Assembly (NCBI RefSeq): GCF_000427295.1
Contig: NZ_ATNM01000071.1
Coordinates: forward strand, 53,545 to 117,544
Origin: Cyclobacterium qasimii M12-11B
Lineage (GTDB): Bacteria; Bacteroidota; Bacteroidia; Cytophagales; Cyclobacteriaceae
Direction of reading: 5' to 3'
DNA length: 64,000 nt
Under the pieces are notes generated by a model. It was not told the DNA's origin. It saw nothing but the letters and a program-made list of their open reading frames with translations, and made no database searches. Positions 20,285 to 29,823 of this stretch are shown here, piece after piece. A program made the position numbers and the translations under genes. Every line of letters starts with the position of its first letter. Positions within the stretch are counted from its first letter, which is position 1.

Positions 20285-20298
20285 TCCTTTAAAACTTT

Positions 20299-20616
20299 TT
20301 ATGAATTTACAGTTGCCTGCTTATTGATTACATCTACCAATTGATTCGCCGGTACCACACCTGATTTTCTCCAAATTACTTTTCCTTTTTGAAACAAAAC
20401 TAGGGTAGGCACACTCTTCACCTGAAACCTACTGGCAGCCATAGGGTTTTTATCAATATCAATCTTTATAATTTTGGCTTTGGCTCCCACCTTCCCAGCT
20501 GTTTCTGCCAGAATGGGTTGCATCATTTTGCAAGGCCCACACCAGGTTGCATAAAAATCCACCAACACTGGCTGGTCTCCTTTGATTATTTCCGAAAAAC
20601 TTTTTCCTTTTGCCAT
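20299..20616 (-). CDS. trxA: Thioredoxin
   Basis: The product is 105 residues from the ATG at 20616, a length typical for thioredoxin; an upstream in-frame ATG at 20643 would add nine residues not usual for the family. The active site WCGPC is at 25-29 and the cis-proline Pro70 lies in SVPT. No signal peptide is present from the chosen start, so it acts as a cytoplasmic disulfide reductase. The DinB-family gene on the same strand lies upstream with a spacing of about 65 bases, so shared transcription is possible. Confidence 0.92.
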   Translation of the reverse strand: MAKGKSFSEIIKGDQPVLVDFYATWCGPCKMMQPILAETAGKVGAKAKIIKIDIDKNPMAASRFQVKSVPTLVLFQKGKVIWRKSGVVPANQLVDVINKQATVNS

Positions 20617-20680
20617 AACGTTACGATTAAAATTCTTTAACAAAAATATGGGTTTCAGCTGAAACCATCAGTGATATCCC

Positions 20681-21235
20681 TCACAGAGGATCCGCCAAGC
20701 CTATCAATGGCAGGTAATTCTTTTTAATTATTTCCAGATGATGCTCCATGTGTCCAAAAATAATATAAATAAGAGCTGACAAAGACATAGGATTTGAGCC
20801 AACTGATCCAATATTCTCGACTTGTATAACAGGAATGGCATCAATAAAGTGCCATAGTAATTTTCTATGCATTAAGAAGGTTGACAACAGTTTCTCAGGG
20901 GTTTGATTATTGAAATCAGCATTATTGACAAAAACCTCCTGATCAAATCCTGGCAAATTACTTTTTTCACCTCTACTGATACTTAAAGCCCTAAAATGCA
21001 TCAGCTTTTCAGTATCAGTTATATGCCCTAATAGCTCATTGAAAGACCATTTCCCTTCACCATAGCTTAGCATCCCCTGATCTTTTGAAAGGCTTCCATA
21101 TAGTTTTTTTATAACGGTTTCCTGATTATCTGAGAGGGCCTTTAGATCTTTGCCTGAAGCAAGTTCAACATATCTTTTGTAAAAGAGAGGATAGTCTCCT
21201 GCTTTAGGAATTTTAAGCCCTTTAGTAGTCTCCAT
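20681..21235 (-). CDS. DinB family protein
   Basis: This 184-residue cytoplasmic protein has the four-helix DinB/YfiT-like fold signature. Three histidines that form the typical metal site are visible: His71 in LLGHITDTE, and His162 and His166 in GHMEHHLEII. Members with KWSFNELLGH and GHMEHHLEII segments are common in Bacteroidetes; related enzymes are thiol transferases or hydrolases, and the function here is unknown. It is divergent from the M3 peptidase gene, with only 45 bases between start codons. Confidence 0.85.
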   Translation of the reverse strand: METTKGLKIPKAGDYPLFYKRYVELASGKDLKALSDNQETVIKKLYGSLSKDQGMLSYGEGKWSFNELLGHITDTEKLMHFRALSISRGEKSNLPGFDQEVFVNNADFNNQTPEKLLSTFLMHRKLLWHFIDAIPVIQVENIGSVGSNPMSLSALIYIIFGHMEHHLEIIKKNYLPLIGLADPL

Positions 21236-21280
21236 TATTTTGTTAATTTTGTAAGATAAATTTAAATATAATCTTTCGAT

Positions 21281-23312
21281 ATGAATCCATTATTGGCAAA
21301 ATTTAATACACCGTTTGAAACGGCACCTTTTGATAAGATTAAAAATGAACATTTTCTTCCAGCCATCAAAAGTGCTATCGCTGAAGTAAATGAGGAAATA
21401 AAGCAAATTAAAACTGCTACCACACCCGATTTTGAAAACACTATTGTGGCATTAGAAAACTCCGGGGAAAAGTTATCAAGTGCAGCATCCATTTTTTTCA
21501 ATATCAATGCTGCCGAAACCAATGAAGAAATACAACAACTGGCCCGTGAAATCTCCCCGCTTTTATCTGCTCACAGCAATGATATACTTTTAGATGAAGC
21601 ACTTTTTTAATAGGGTGAAAGCTGTTTATGACCAAAAGGACCAGTTAACTCTAAATTTTGAGCAAAGGACACTTTTGGACAAAAGCTACAAATCTTTTAT
21701 CAGAAATGGGGCACTGTTGCAAGGTGCTGCTAAAGAAAGGCTAAGGGCTATCGATCAGGAATTATCCAAATTGGGATTACACTTCGGCGAAAACGTATTA
21801 AAGGAAACCAATAAATATGAATTGGTTATATCAGACGAAAAGGACCTGGAAGGATTGCCTGATGGCCTTATCGAAGCTGCAGCTCAAACAGCTCAAGAAA
21901 AAGGAAAGGAAGGCAAATGGGTATTTACCTTAGCATTCCCCAGTTATGTCCCTTTTATGACCTATGCTAAAAATCGGGAGTTAAGAAAGGAGATATTTAT
22001 AGCCTACAACACCAAATCTGCCAAAGGTGATGAATTGGATAATCGGGAAATAATCAAAGACATCCTCAAGTTAAAAGATGAAAGAGCAAAACTTCTTGGC
22101 TATGCCAATTACGCTGCATTTGTTCTTGAAGAACGCATGGCTGCAAGCGGAGAGCAGGTTTTGACATTCCTTGACGAATTATTAGAAAAGGCAAAACCAA
22201 AGGCTCAGGCCGAATTGGAAGAATTGGAAACCTTCGCCAGTAAAATCGATAATATCGAAAAACTCTGCAAGTGGGATGTTAGCTACTATGCGGAAAAATT
22301 AAAAATGGAGAAATATGCCGTGGATGACGAGCTATTAAAACCCTATTTTGAATTGAATCGCACCATAGATGGCGTCTTCACCACTGCCGAAAAACTATAT
22401 GGCGTTACGTTTAAAGAAAACAAGGACATTCCAGTATACCATGCAGATGTAAAGGCTTATGAGGTCAATGACGAAAACGGAAATCATCTTGCCGTTTTTT
22501 ATGCAGACTTCTTTCCCAGAGCAGGCAAAAGAAATGGTGCTTGGATGACGGTTTACAGAGGCCAGCGCATTGAAAACAACAAAGAATACCGACCACATGT
22601 GTCGATCGTTTGTAACTTCACCAAGCCTACTAAGACTAAACCCAGCCTGCTTACCTTCAATGAGGTCACGACTTTGTTTCATGAGTTTGGTCACGCCCTT
22701 CATGGCATGTTGGCTCAGGGCACTTATGGATCCTTGTCTGGAACCAATGTCTATTGGGATTTCGTAGAGCTTCCTTCCCAAATATTCGAAAACTGGTGTT
22801 ATGAAGCCGAATGCCTGGACCTATTCGCCAAGCATTACGAAACCGGTGAACCTATTCCTCCTTCCTATATAGAAAACATAAAAAAAGCAGCCAATTTCCA
22901 TCAAGGTTTCCAAACTGCCAGACAAATAAGCCTCGGTCAATTGGACATGGCTTATCACACCACAGATCCCAAAGCCATAGCGGATATTTTTGAATTTGAA
23001 AATGAGGTAATGAAGCCTACGGCTTTGCTCGAACCTGTGGAAAACACCATGATGAGCTCTTCTTTCTCGCATATATTTCAAGGTGGCTATGCAGCCGGTT
23101 ATTACAGCTACAAATGGGCAGAAGTACTGGATGCTGATGCTTTTGAATTGTTTCAGGAAAAAGGCGTGTTTAACAAAGAAACTGCACGATCCTTCAGAGA
23201 CAATATCCTGGCCATGGGCGGGAAAGAGCACCCATCCATACTGTTTAAGCGATTCAGGGGCCGAGAGCCAAAACCTGATGCCCTTATCAAAAGAGCTGGA
23301 TTGGAAGTATAG
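21281..23312 (+). pseudogene. M3 family oligopeptidase (dipeptidyl carboxypeptidase-like), frameshifted
   Basis: Frames 21281-21610 and 21594-23312 together encode one M3 peptidase of about 676 residues, the normal family length. The zinc site HEFGH is at 22680-22694, within FHEFGHALHG. The break is at the run of six T at 21603-21608: removing one T joins DEALF to NRVKAVYDQK without loss of sequence. The catalytic domain is complete, so a recent mutation or sequencing error is more likely than old decay. The enzyme would degrade short peptides in the cytoplasm, like Dcp or oligopeptidase A; no signal peptide is visible. Confidence 0.9.
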
Positions 23313-23319
23313 TTTTATG

Positions 23320-23348
23320 GGTAAGCAAATGAGTACTATTTGCTTACC
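23320..23348. repeat. Hairpin just after the M3 peptidase gene
   Basis: A perfect 11-bp stem (23320-23330 and 23338-23348) starts eight bases after the stop codon. No T-run follows, and a proper terminator comes 32 bases later. It may stabilise the 3' end of the mRNA. Confidence 0.6.
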
Positions 23349-23379
23349 TCCTTTATAAAGGTAAGCCAGTGGTAAATAC

Positions 23380-23406
23380 AAAAGGGGCTCGAATGGGCCC
23401 CTTTTT
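23380..23406 (+). terminator. Intrinsic terminator of the M3 peptidase gene
   Basis: An 8-bp stem rich in G+C (23381-23388 and 23397-23404) ends in a run of five T. It lies 68 bases past the stop codon. Confidence 0.8.
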
Positions 23407-23464
23407 AAACTCGTTCCGGAAAAACTTGTCTAAGTCCGTATGTAGGAAAAAATATATTGGTGCT

Positions 23465-23545
23465 TTAAATGATGATAAATCCTATTATCAACAGCCATAT
23501 TAGCGCTGAAACCATTAGCAGTACAGTAAATTGTTTATCTTTCAT
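23465..23545 (-). CDS. Candidate 26-residue single-pass membrane peptide
   Basis: A short frame starts with ATG at 23545 and stops at 23465. The predicted peptide is MKDKQ followed by about 21 hydrophobic residues ending in GFIII, the layout of a single-span membrane microprotein with a charged cytoplasmic head. The start is preceded by cgggggca, and a -7-like box TAATTTTG lies at 23591-23584 on the minus strand. It lies in an otherwise empty 448-base gap. I do not recognise a family, and chance frames of this size are common, so the call is tentative. Confidence 0.35.
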   Translation of the reverse strand: MKDKQFTVLLMVSALIWLLIIGFIII

Positions 23546-23760
23546 TGCCCCCGAATTTTAATTCCATTAATGATATTAATATACAAAATTAAGGGCATGA
23601 AAACAAATAATCACCACATATTATTTTACAAAATTCGGGAAAATCAAACTATTCATTTTATAAAAAATATAATGCTTTTACTAAATAATGACCCAAACGA
23701 TAAAAGCCATTGATTATTTTAAGGATTTATTATTTTTTAAACTTTTTTTAAAAAAATAAA

Positions 23761-24780
23761 TTATTTTTTCTTCTGCAAATTAATATTGAGATGACCCAAT
23801 TCATGGTAATGTTTCTGGTTTTGGGACATATTTTCTGCCGTCCATTCTATTTTCCGGGATAGGGGAAACTTTCTTACAGGACAATTGACAACCTGGCAAT
23901 AATGACAACAAGGATCTGGAATACAAGGGTCTGCATGAACAAAAACCTCAATATTTCCGGGGAGATTTTCTTCCAACACCTCTTCCACCTCATGTACGCA
24001 ATCATGCCCTTGTACAAGGTCGTAATAATAGGGTAATGTAAGATGCAAATCGATGTGACTGTCACCGCCATACTGTTGCACCCTCATATTGTGAATGTCT
24101 ATCCAGTTTTTTTGCCGGTGCTTGTTCAGGATTCTCACAGCTTTATTGATAGACTTGGGGTTGGACTCATCCATCAGCCCCGCCACCGATTTTCTAACCA
24201 AAAAATAGCCATTGTACACGATATAAAAAGCAAAAAGTGCCGAAATAATACTGTCCAGCACATTCCATCCAGTAAAATAGATAATGGCGATGCCAAATAT
24301 CAAAACAAAGCTACTTATAGCGTCTGTAGAAATATGCTTGCCATCGGCTTCTAATGTAATACTATTTAATTCCTTCCCTTTTTTCTGTAAAACAAAGCCC
24401 AACACCCCATTTACTACACCTGAAAAACCGATCAATACCATCCCCAAAGGCAATTCCATAAGCGGCTGAGGAAACAACATAGAATTCAGCGATTGATAAA
24501 GTATAAAAATTCCAGCAACGATGATCAGTGTTCCTTCAATTCCAGCACTGAAAAACTCTATCTTACCATGGCCATAGGGGTGATTTCTATCTCTGGGAAC
24601 AGCACTCAGTCGTATACTGTAAAGCGCAAAAAATGAAGCCACTACGTTTACAATGCTTTCCAGGGCATCCGTTAATATCGCATTCGAACCTGTCAGGACA
24701 TAAGAATAGAATTTTACTACCAGTAACACAATACTAATGGCAACTGACCAAAGAATAATTCGCTGTTTTTCTGAATTCAC
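23761..24780 (-). CDS. Cation diffusion facilitator (CDF) transporter
   Basis: This 339-residue protein has six predicted membrane helices in the first ~205 residues and a cytoplasmic C-terminal domain. The CDF metal-site helices are recognisable: TM2 has Asp38 in TDALES, and TM5 has His149 and Asp153 in KHISTD; at the position of the second TM2 ligand (FieF Asp49) there is Ser42. NHPYGHGKIEFFSAG follows TM2 as in the family. The tail carries a cysteine cluster (DPCCHYCQVVNCP, about 285-300) that could bind metal. It exports a divalent metal, but which one is unclear. Translation appears to begin at GTG (24780). Confidence 0.92.
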   Translation of the reverse strand: MNSEKQRIILWSVAISIVLLVVKFYSYVLTGSNAILTDALESIVNVVASFFALYSIRLSAVPRDRNHPYGHGKIEFFSAGIEGTLIIVAGIFILYQSLNSMLFPQPLMELPLGMVLIGFSGVVNGVLGFVLQKKGKELNSITLEADGKHISTDAISSFVLIFGIAIIYFTGWNVLDSIISALFAFYIVYNGYFLVRKSVAGLMDESNPKSINKAVRILNKHRQKNWIDIHNMRVQQYGGDSHIDLHLTLPYYYDLVQGHDCVHEVEEVLEENLPGNIEVFVHADPCIPDPCCHYCQVVNCPVRKFPLSRKIEWTAENMSQNQKHYHELGHLNINLQKKK

Positions 24781-25061
24781 TTCACTAAAAATTTATCTCT
24801 CAAAATTAGCCTTATTTGAGAGACTGAGAAAATTAATGAGGGATTTAAAACATGATTTTGCTTTTGATTTGAATAATTAAACTCGGTTTATAGAAGCAAT
24901 GCATCAGATAGCCTGACAGGGTTCAATCAAGTTTGTAGGGAAGGCAAGATTATCAGCAGGTTAGGTCTAAAACAAGCCTTTACTAAAAATGGAGGTGCAT
25001 TTAATTGAGAAATTGATTATTTTGAAAATTAAAAATTTACATAAATCTTATAACCACCCCT

Positions 25062-26360
25062 ATGACTTTAAAAAAGACTTATTTATGGTTGATAATCGTA
25101 ATGTTATGCAACCTTAACCTTACAGCTCAAACTACAACTGCAAGGCGATCATCCCCATTAAACGTAGCACCCCCATTAAGTATCAGCCTTTCCTCAGAGA
25201 AGTTGGAGCGAATTGACAAGATGTTAAAACAATCTCTGGAGGACAATACCATTCCAGGTGCTGTGGCCCTAATAGTCAGAAACGGAAGAATTGTTTTCCA
25301 TGAAGCCTACGGAAATGCAAATGCAAATGGAAAAAAATTACAGAAAGATGCGATATTCAGAATCGCCAGCCAATCAAAAGCGATTACTTCAACTGCTGTG
25401 ATGATGCTTTGGGAAGAGGGAAAATTCCGTCTGGATGATCCTATTTCCCAATACATCCCAGAATTTAAAAACCCTGAAGTTTTGGTGAATTTCAAGTATG
25501 CAGACACTACCTACACCGCTAGACCTGCCAATAAGGAAATAACCATCCGACACCTGCTAACGCATACTTCAGGTCTTGGCTATGGAATAATAGATGGAGA
25601 CGAAAGAATGAAAATGCTTTACCAAAAAGCAGGCACAACAGACTTATTTACCACTGAACCTGTTACCATCAAGGAGGTTGTCCTAAAGCTGGCAAAACTA
25701 CCCTTACACCATGATCCGGGAGAAAAATTCACTTATAGCATGGGGCTGGATGTGCTGGGTTATTTCATTGAAGTAATTTCAGGAATGTCGTTCGAAACCT
25801 ACCTACAAAAACACTTGTTTGAACCATTGGGAATGGATGACACAGGTTTTTACCTGCCAGCATCCAAAGGGGATCGACTTGTAGCCATCCAGCATAAAGT
25901 AGACGATAAATGGGAAAACTATCCCAATACCTTCTACGATGTCAATTACCCTATCAAAGGGGCAAAAACATTCTTCTCTGGCGGTGCAGGACTATCTAGC
26001 ACCGCAAAGGACTATGCGACATTCCTTCAAATGTACCTTAATGGTGGGGAGTTTAATGGAGTACAGTTCCTGAGCAGAACCACAATTGCCACCATGATGG
26101 CCAATCAAACTAAGGATCTTTTTGGTGATGGAGACCAACATTACGGACTTGCTTTTGGCGTTTTGACCGAACAAGGTCAAGCAAAAGGTGGCCTTGGATC
26201 TCCTGGAACATTTGTCTGGGGAGGTTATTTTAACACCCAGTATTTCGCAGACCCCAAAGAGAAGATCATCGGAATTATCCTCAAACAAACGCAAGGAAGT
26301 ACCGGTGACCAGACAAGCTGGAAATTTAAACAAATGGTAGGAACCACTATAGACTATTAA
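25062..26360 (+). CDS. Exported serine hydrolase (beta-lactamase / class C-like)
   Basis: This 432-residue protein has a Sec signal peptide (about 1-22, ending LTAQ). The penicillin-binding-protein-like site SxxK is SQSK at 103-106, and the second motif is YSM with Tyr225, where class C beta-lactamases have YxN. GHT-type features such as THTSGLGYG near 168 are present. Enzymes of this type are mostly esterases or D-amino-acid peptidases rather than true beta-lactamases, so resistance should not be inferred. It is convergent with the GH20 gene, with a shared hairpin between them. Confidence 0.9.
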   Translation: MTLKKTYLWLIIVMLCNLNLTAQTTTARRSSPLNVAPPLSISLSSEKLERIDKMLKQSLEDNTIPGAVALIVRNGRIVFHEAYGNANANGKKLQKDAIFRIASQSKAITSTAVMMLWEEGKFRLDDPISQYIPEFKNPEVLVNFKYADTTYTARPANKEITIRHLLTHTSGLGYGIIDGDERMKMLYQKAGTTDLFTTEPVTIKEVVLKLAKLPLHHDPGEKFTYSMGLDVLGYFIEVISGMSFETYLQKHLFEPLGMDDTGFYLPASKGDRLVAIQHKVDDKWENYPNTFYDVNYPIKGAKTFFSGGAGLSSTAKDYATFLQMYLNGGEFNGVQFLSRTTIATMMANQTKDLFGDGDQHYGLAFGVLTEQGQAKGGLGSPGTFVWGGYFNTQYFADPKEKIIGIILKQTQGSTGDQTSWKFKQMVGTTIDY

Positions 26361-26382
26361 AGTTAGCCCATTTTATTGCACA

Positions 26383-26431
26383 GAACCCTGACAGAAAGTA
26401 TAAAAATAGTCAACCCTCTCTGTCAGGGTTC
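26383..26431. terminator. Long-stem hairpin between convergent genes
   Basis: Perfect 13-base arms at 26383-26395 and 26419-26431 enclose a 23-base loop. The right arm covers the last nine bases of the GH20 coding sequence. No T-run follows on either strand, but the position between convergent genes suggests bidirectional termination. Confidence 0.65.
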
Positions 26432-27997
26432 ATATACCGGTTCTGGATGATGATTTGGGTCAAAAGGATCGTAGTAATACAGTTTTTCGGCTTTGTATTT
26501 TTCCAAATGAACAGATAGCCGATCCATAAATCCTGAATAGGATTTGACCTCTTTTTGTGACCAAACCACCTCTGCCAAGGCCGCTATCCTTGGATACATC
26601 AGGTAATCAAATCGTTGCTCGTTGTCCACAGTTTCTGTCCAAAGATTGGCCTGTATACCAAGTATAAGAGATTTTTCTTCCGGCTTGACGCCGAAATCGT
26701 TTACTTCAAAATCATAAACAGCCGTTAACGGCGCAAAAGCTCCTGCCCATTTTCTACCATACTTGTGATCTTCCTGTTGAAGAAAGTCAAAGTAAAAAGG
26801 TATCCGAGGACAGATAACTGTGGCGTAACCATTCTGAAGGGAAAGACTAAGCTGCTCCTTTTTGTCATGTCTCCACCAAAATATTATCGTTTGGTCTTTG
26901 GGTAAGTTGGCGCCTGCCATTTCATCCCAAGCCAAAACTTTGTTGTTCATCTGGAAAAGGGTATCTGCCATTCTCTCAAAGAAATAGTCCTCCACTCCTT
27001 TCATCCCATTCAATCCCTCATTTTTTATCAAATCAAGCACTTTGGGGTCTTTGGGCCACATTTGATTGCCAAAACTCACCTCATCTCCACCTAGATGAAT
27101 CATATTGCTTGGAAACAAAACATCTACCTCACGCAAGATCTTGCTTAAATAACCATAGGTAGTTTCTTTCGCTGGATGAAAAGTAAAATCAGGATACTTT
27201 TCTGAACCTCCACCACTATGTTCTGGGTAAGCCCTATTGGCTGCGGTGGCATGGCCGGGCATGTCTATTTCCGGTACCACAGTAATCATTCGCTCACTGG
27301 CATAGCGCACTATTTCTTTAATTTCCTCCTGAGTATAATAGGTGGCGGGTGCATTTGGATCGGACTGGTTACCTATTCCTCCTACAGTGGCCAGTTTGGG
27401 AAAACCTTTGATTTCGATGCGCCATCCGGGAGCATCTGTCAGGTGCCAATGAAAAATATTCAATTTGTAATAAGCCATGTGGTCGAGCAATTGTTTCACC
27501 TTATCCATACCAAAAAAATACCGGGACTCATCCAACATAACCCCTCTCCATTCATACCGAGGTTGATCCTGTATTTCCCAATTGGGCAAGGATAATTTAC
27601 CACTTTTCACCTCAGCCGCATGTGCCAGTTGCAATAGGGAAATGACACCATAAAATGCACCTTCCTCATCTGCCGCTTCTATGATAACCTCTTTAGAATG
27701 GATGCTTATTTTATAGCCTCTACTTAACTTGCTCGATTTTCTTATGCTAATTGATTTTGCTGGTGATTCACTTTCCGATAGTGTAATACCCAACAGTCTC
27801 AAAGCTTCTTGCTGAAGGTAAGTGCCCTGGTCAGGGAAATCACTCTTCGAAAGTCCTACCTTATTGTCCCACAAAAACTCCCCTTCCGTCAATTTGTAGG
27901 AAGCAGGCATCGGGATGATCTCAGGTTGAACCTGAGCGATTGTGAAATCAAGTGTGAACAAGAAAAACAACAAGGATAAAAGGCAACTTTTAATCAT
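26423..27997 (-). CDS. Beta-N-acetylhexosaminidase (GH20)
   Basis: This 524-residue enzyme has a Sec signal peptide (about 1-21). The GH20b domain (about 25-140) precedes the catalytic barrel (about 145-495). The catalytic pair Asp305-Glu306 lies in HLGGDEVSF, and FHWHLTDAPGWRIEIKGFP (about 182-200), PEIDMPGHA and AWDEMA are typical. It removes terminal N-acetylglucosamine or N-acetylgalactosamine from glycans in the periplasm or outside the cell. It is divergent from a sulfatase, which suggests shared use on sulfated amino-sugar glycans. Confidence 0.94.
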   Translation of the reverse strand: MIKSCLLSLLFFLFTLDFTIAQVQPEIIPMPASYKLTEGEFLWDNKVGLSKSDFPDQGTYLQQEALRLLGITLSESESPAKSISIRKSSKLSRGYKISIHSKEVIIEAADEEGAFYGVISLLQLAHAAEVKSGKLSLPNWEIQDQPRYEWRGVMLDESRYFFGMDKVKQLLDHMAYYKLNIFHWHLTDAPGWRIEIKGFPKLATVGGIGNQSDPNAPATYYTQEEIKEIVRYASERMITVVPEIDMPGHATAANRAYPEHSGGGSEKYPDFTFHPAKETTYGYLSKILREVDVLFPSNMIHLGGDEVSFGNQMWPKDPKVLDLIKNEGLNGMKGVEDYFFERMADTLFQMNNKVLAWDEMAGANLPKDQTIIFWWRHDKKEQLSLSLQNGYATVICPRIPFYFDFLQQEDHKYGRKWAGAFAPLTAVYDFEVNDFGVKPEEKSLILGIQANLWTETVDNEQRFDYLMYPRIAALAEVVWSQKEVKSYSGFMDRLSVHLEKYKAEKLYYYDPFDPNHHPEPVYEP

Positions 27998-28190
27998 AGG
28001 ATTTCAATCAATTAATATTAGAAGGACAAAATTATAAAAATTTTACCTTTAACTCAGATTATTCAATAGGATTCTGATTTGTCGATCTCAGGTTATCCTA
28101 TTTCCAGGTTAAATGCCCGATTGAAAGTAGTTGGATAAAAAGTCATCGCTTCAATTTACCATTAGGGTTAAATCAACAAGGATTAAATTG

Positions 28191-28198
28191 TAAATTTG
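28191..28198 (+). promoter_or_regulatory. Candidate -7 box for the sulfatase gene
   Basis: TAAATTTG matches the Bacteroidetes -7 consensus TAnnTTTG. The expected start point would leave a leader of about 75 bases. The -33 element is weak. Confidence 0.4.
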
Positions 28199-28277
28199 AC
28201 CAGCACAAAATATATAGTAAATGTGTTTATCCCCATTGCTATTATTTTACAAACCCTTTCCAATCATTAATAAAAGG

Positions 28278-29618
28278 ATGGATTTCATGAAAATAAATTT
28301 AAGACTTTGCTGGCCAGCACTTCTGGTATTTTTACTTATCAATCTTTCGTCATGTACAGACAAAGGCACTAACACCGAAAATAAACCAAATATCATTATA
28401 TTCTTTACGGATGATCAAGGTTATGGTGATTTGGGTTCTTTTGGAGCAGAGGGCTTTGAAACTCCGCACTTGGATCAATTGGCAGCGGAGGGCATAAGGT
28501 TTACAAATTTTTATGTTCCCGCTACAGTTTGTACGCCCTCAAGAGCAGGCTTACTCACCGGTCGCTACCCCAAAAGAAGCAATCTTCATGAGGCAGTGCT
28601 TTTCCCTTATTCAGATGGTGGCTTATCTCCTAATGAATTTACAATGGCAGAAATGTTAAAAGAGGGTGGGTATACTACCTCCTGCATTGGCAAATGGCAT
28701 TTGGGGCACAAGGAAGAATTTATGCCAAACAATCAAGGATTTGATGAATTCTATGGTGTTCCCTATTCAAATGATATGGACAACCATTATTATGAAAAAA
28801 TAGATTTTCAGTCTCCGCCCCTTCCCTTTTATCGAAATACAGAATTGATTGAAAGTGGTCCTGATCAGCAATTCCTAACAAAAAGATATACTGAAGAAGC
28901 CATAGCACAAATCAAAAACAGGGACCAGAAACCTTTCTTTATTTATTTGGCGCACAATATGCCTCATACTCCACTCTTTGCTTCTCCTGCCTTTAAAGGT
29001 AAAAGTAAAAATGGGCTTTATGGAGATGTAATTATGGAATTAGACTGGAGTGCAGGTGAAATAATAAAAACATTGAAAGAAGAAGGCATCTATGAAAATA
29101 CCATTTTCATTTTTACTTCCGACAATGGCCCAGCAAAAGGTTCAGCCAAACCACTAAGGGGGAAGAAAGCCCAAACATGGGAAGGTGGGCAACGTGTACC
29201 GGGAATAATTTCATGGCCGGGTAAAATCCCCAAAGGAAAAGTTACAGATGAATTTGTCAGTACTTTGGACTTGTTCCCTACACTCGCAAAAATTTCTTCC
29301 TCCGCTATCCCAAAGGAAACACAAATGGATGGCATAGATCTTAGTGCATTTTTATTAGCCCCTGAAAAGACTATACTCCCTGAGCGTCCATTCTTTTTTT
29401 ATGCAAGAAATGGTGATTTGGAAGCAGTTAGGCTTGGAAAATGGAAACTCCACCTAAAAAAATCAATCGGATGGAATGAAGATTCAGATGGTGAATTTCA
29501 GGTAGCCTTGTACAATTTGGAGGTGGACATTGCAGAAAAGAATAACGTAGCCAATCAAAATGCTGATACAGTAGCAAAACTTACCGCCTTGGCGAAAGGC
29601 TTTGATGGAGACATATAA
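28278..29618 (+). CDS. Lipoprotein arylsulfatase-type sulfatase (S1 family)
   Basis: The product is 446 residues from the ATG at 28278, preceded by aaaagg; an upstream start at 28221 would put 19 extra residues before the signal. The lipoprotein signal ends at Cys26 (NLSSC). Metal-binding Asp45-Asp46 lie in FFTDDQGYGD. The sulfatase signature CTPSRAGLLTGRYP begins at Cys85, the residue that a maturase converts to formylglycine. Cys-type means an anaerobic maturase or FGE must be encoded elsewhere. It probably removes sulfate from a sugar of an algal or animal glycan, in keeping with the adjacent GH20 enzyme; exact substrate unknown. Confidence 0.92.
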   Translation: MDFMKINLRLCWPALLVFLLINLSSCTDKGTNTENKPNIIIFFTDDQGYGDLGSFGAEGFETPHLDQLAAEGIRFTNFYVPATVCTPSRAGLLTGRYPKRSNLHEAVLFPYSDGGLSPNEFTMAEMLKEGGYTTSCIGKWHLGHKEEFMPNNQGFDEFYGVPYSNDMDNHYYEKIDFQSPPLPFYRNTELIESGPDQQFLTKRYTEEAIAQIKNRDQKPFFIYLAHNMPHTPLFASPAFKGKSKNGLYGDVIMELDWSAGEIIKTLKEEGIYENTIFIFTSDNGPAKGSAKPLRGKKAQTWEGGQRVPGIISWPGKIPKGKVTDEFVSTLDLFPTLAKISSSAIPKETQMDGIDLSAFLLAPEKTILPERPFFFYARNGDLEAVRLGKWKLHLKKSIGWNEDSDGEFQVALYNLEVDIAEKNNVANQNADTVAKLTALAKGFDGDI

Positions 29619-29786
29619 TAGGAAGCCATAGTTTCCTATTATTAGTTATTGTGCTTGGTAACTTGTCTAATTGTAAAATTACTCAAACCATACTTTCACC
29701 TTTGTTCCAGCTAATGAAAGCCAAAGGCAGTAACGTTATTGCCAACAAAAGCTTACACTGACAGGCAGGATAAATGTACCATCCTA

Positions 29787-29817
29787 TTTCACTCAAAATC
29801 AATTTTAGCTATCTTTG
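29787..29817 (+). promoter_or_regulatory. Bacteroidetes-type promoter of metG, almost leaderless
   Basis: TATCTTTG at 29810-29817 matches TAnnTTTG exactly, and TTTC at 29787-29790 is one base off the -33 TTTG with a 19-base spacer. Transcription would begin about four to seven bases later, which leaves at most a few bases before the ATG at 29824. Confidence 0.6.
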
Positions 29818-29823
29818 CATTCT

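Noticed and set aside
22821..23381. Long minus-strand open frame of 186 codons inside the M3 peptidase gene
   Set aside because: It is antisense to a well-supported peptidase domain and its composition is that of a shadow frame.
25062..26360. Beta-lactamase resistance gene
   Set aside because: The YSM motif and overall type match serine hydrolases of unknown substrate; resistance cannot be inferred.
29815..29823. TTG start for metG
   Set aside because: The TTG lies inside the promoter's -7 box; the ATG at 29824 gives the usual N-terminus.
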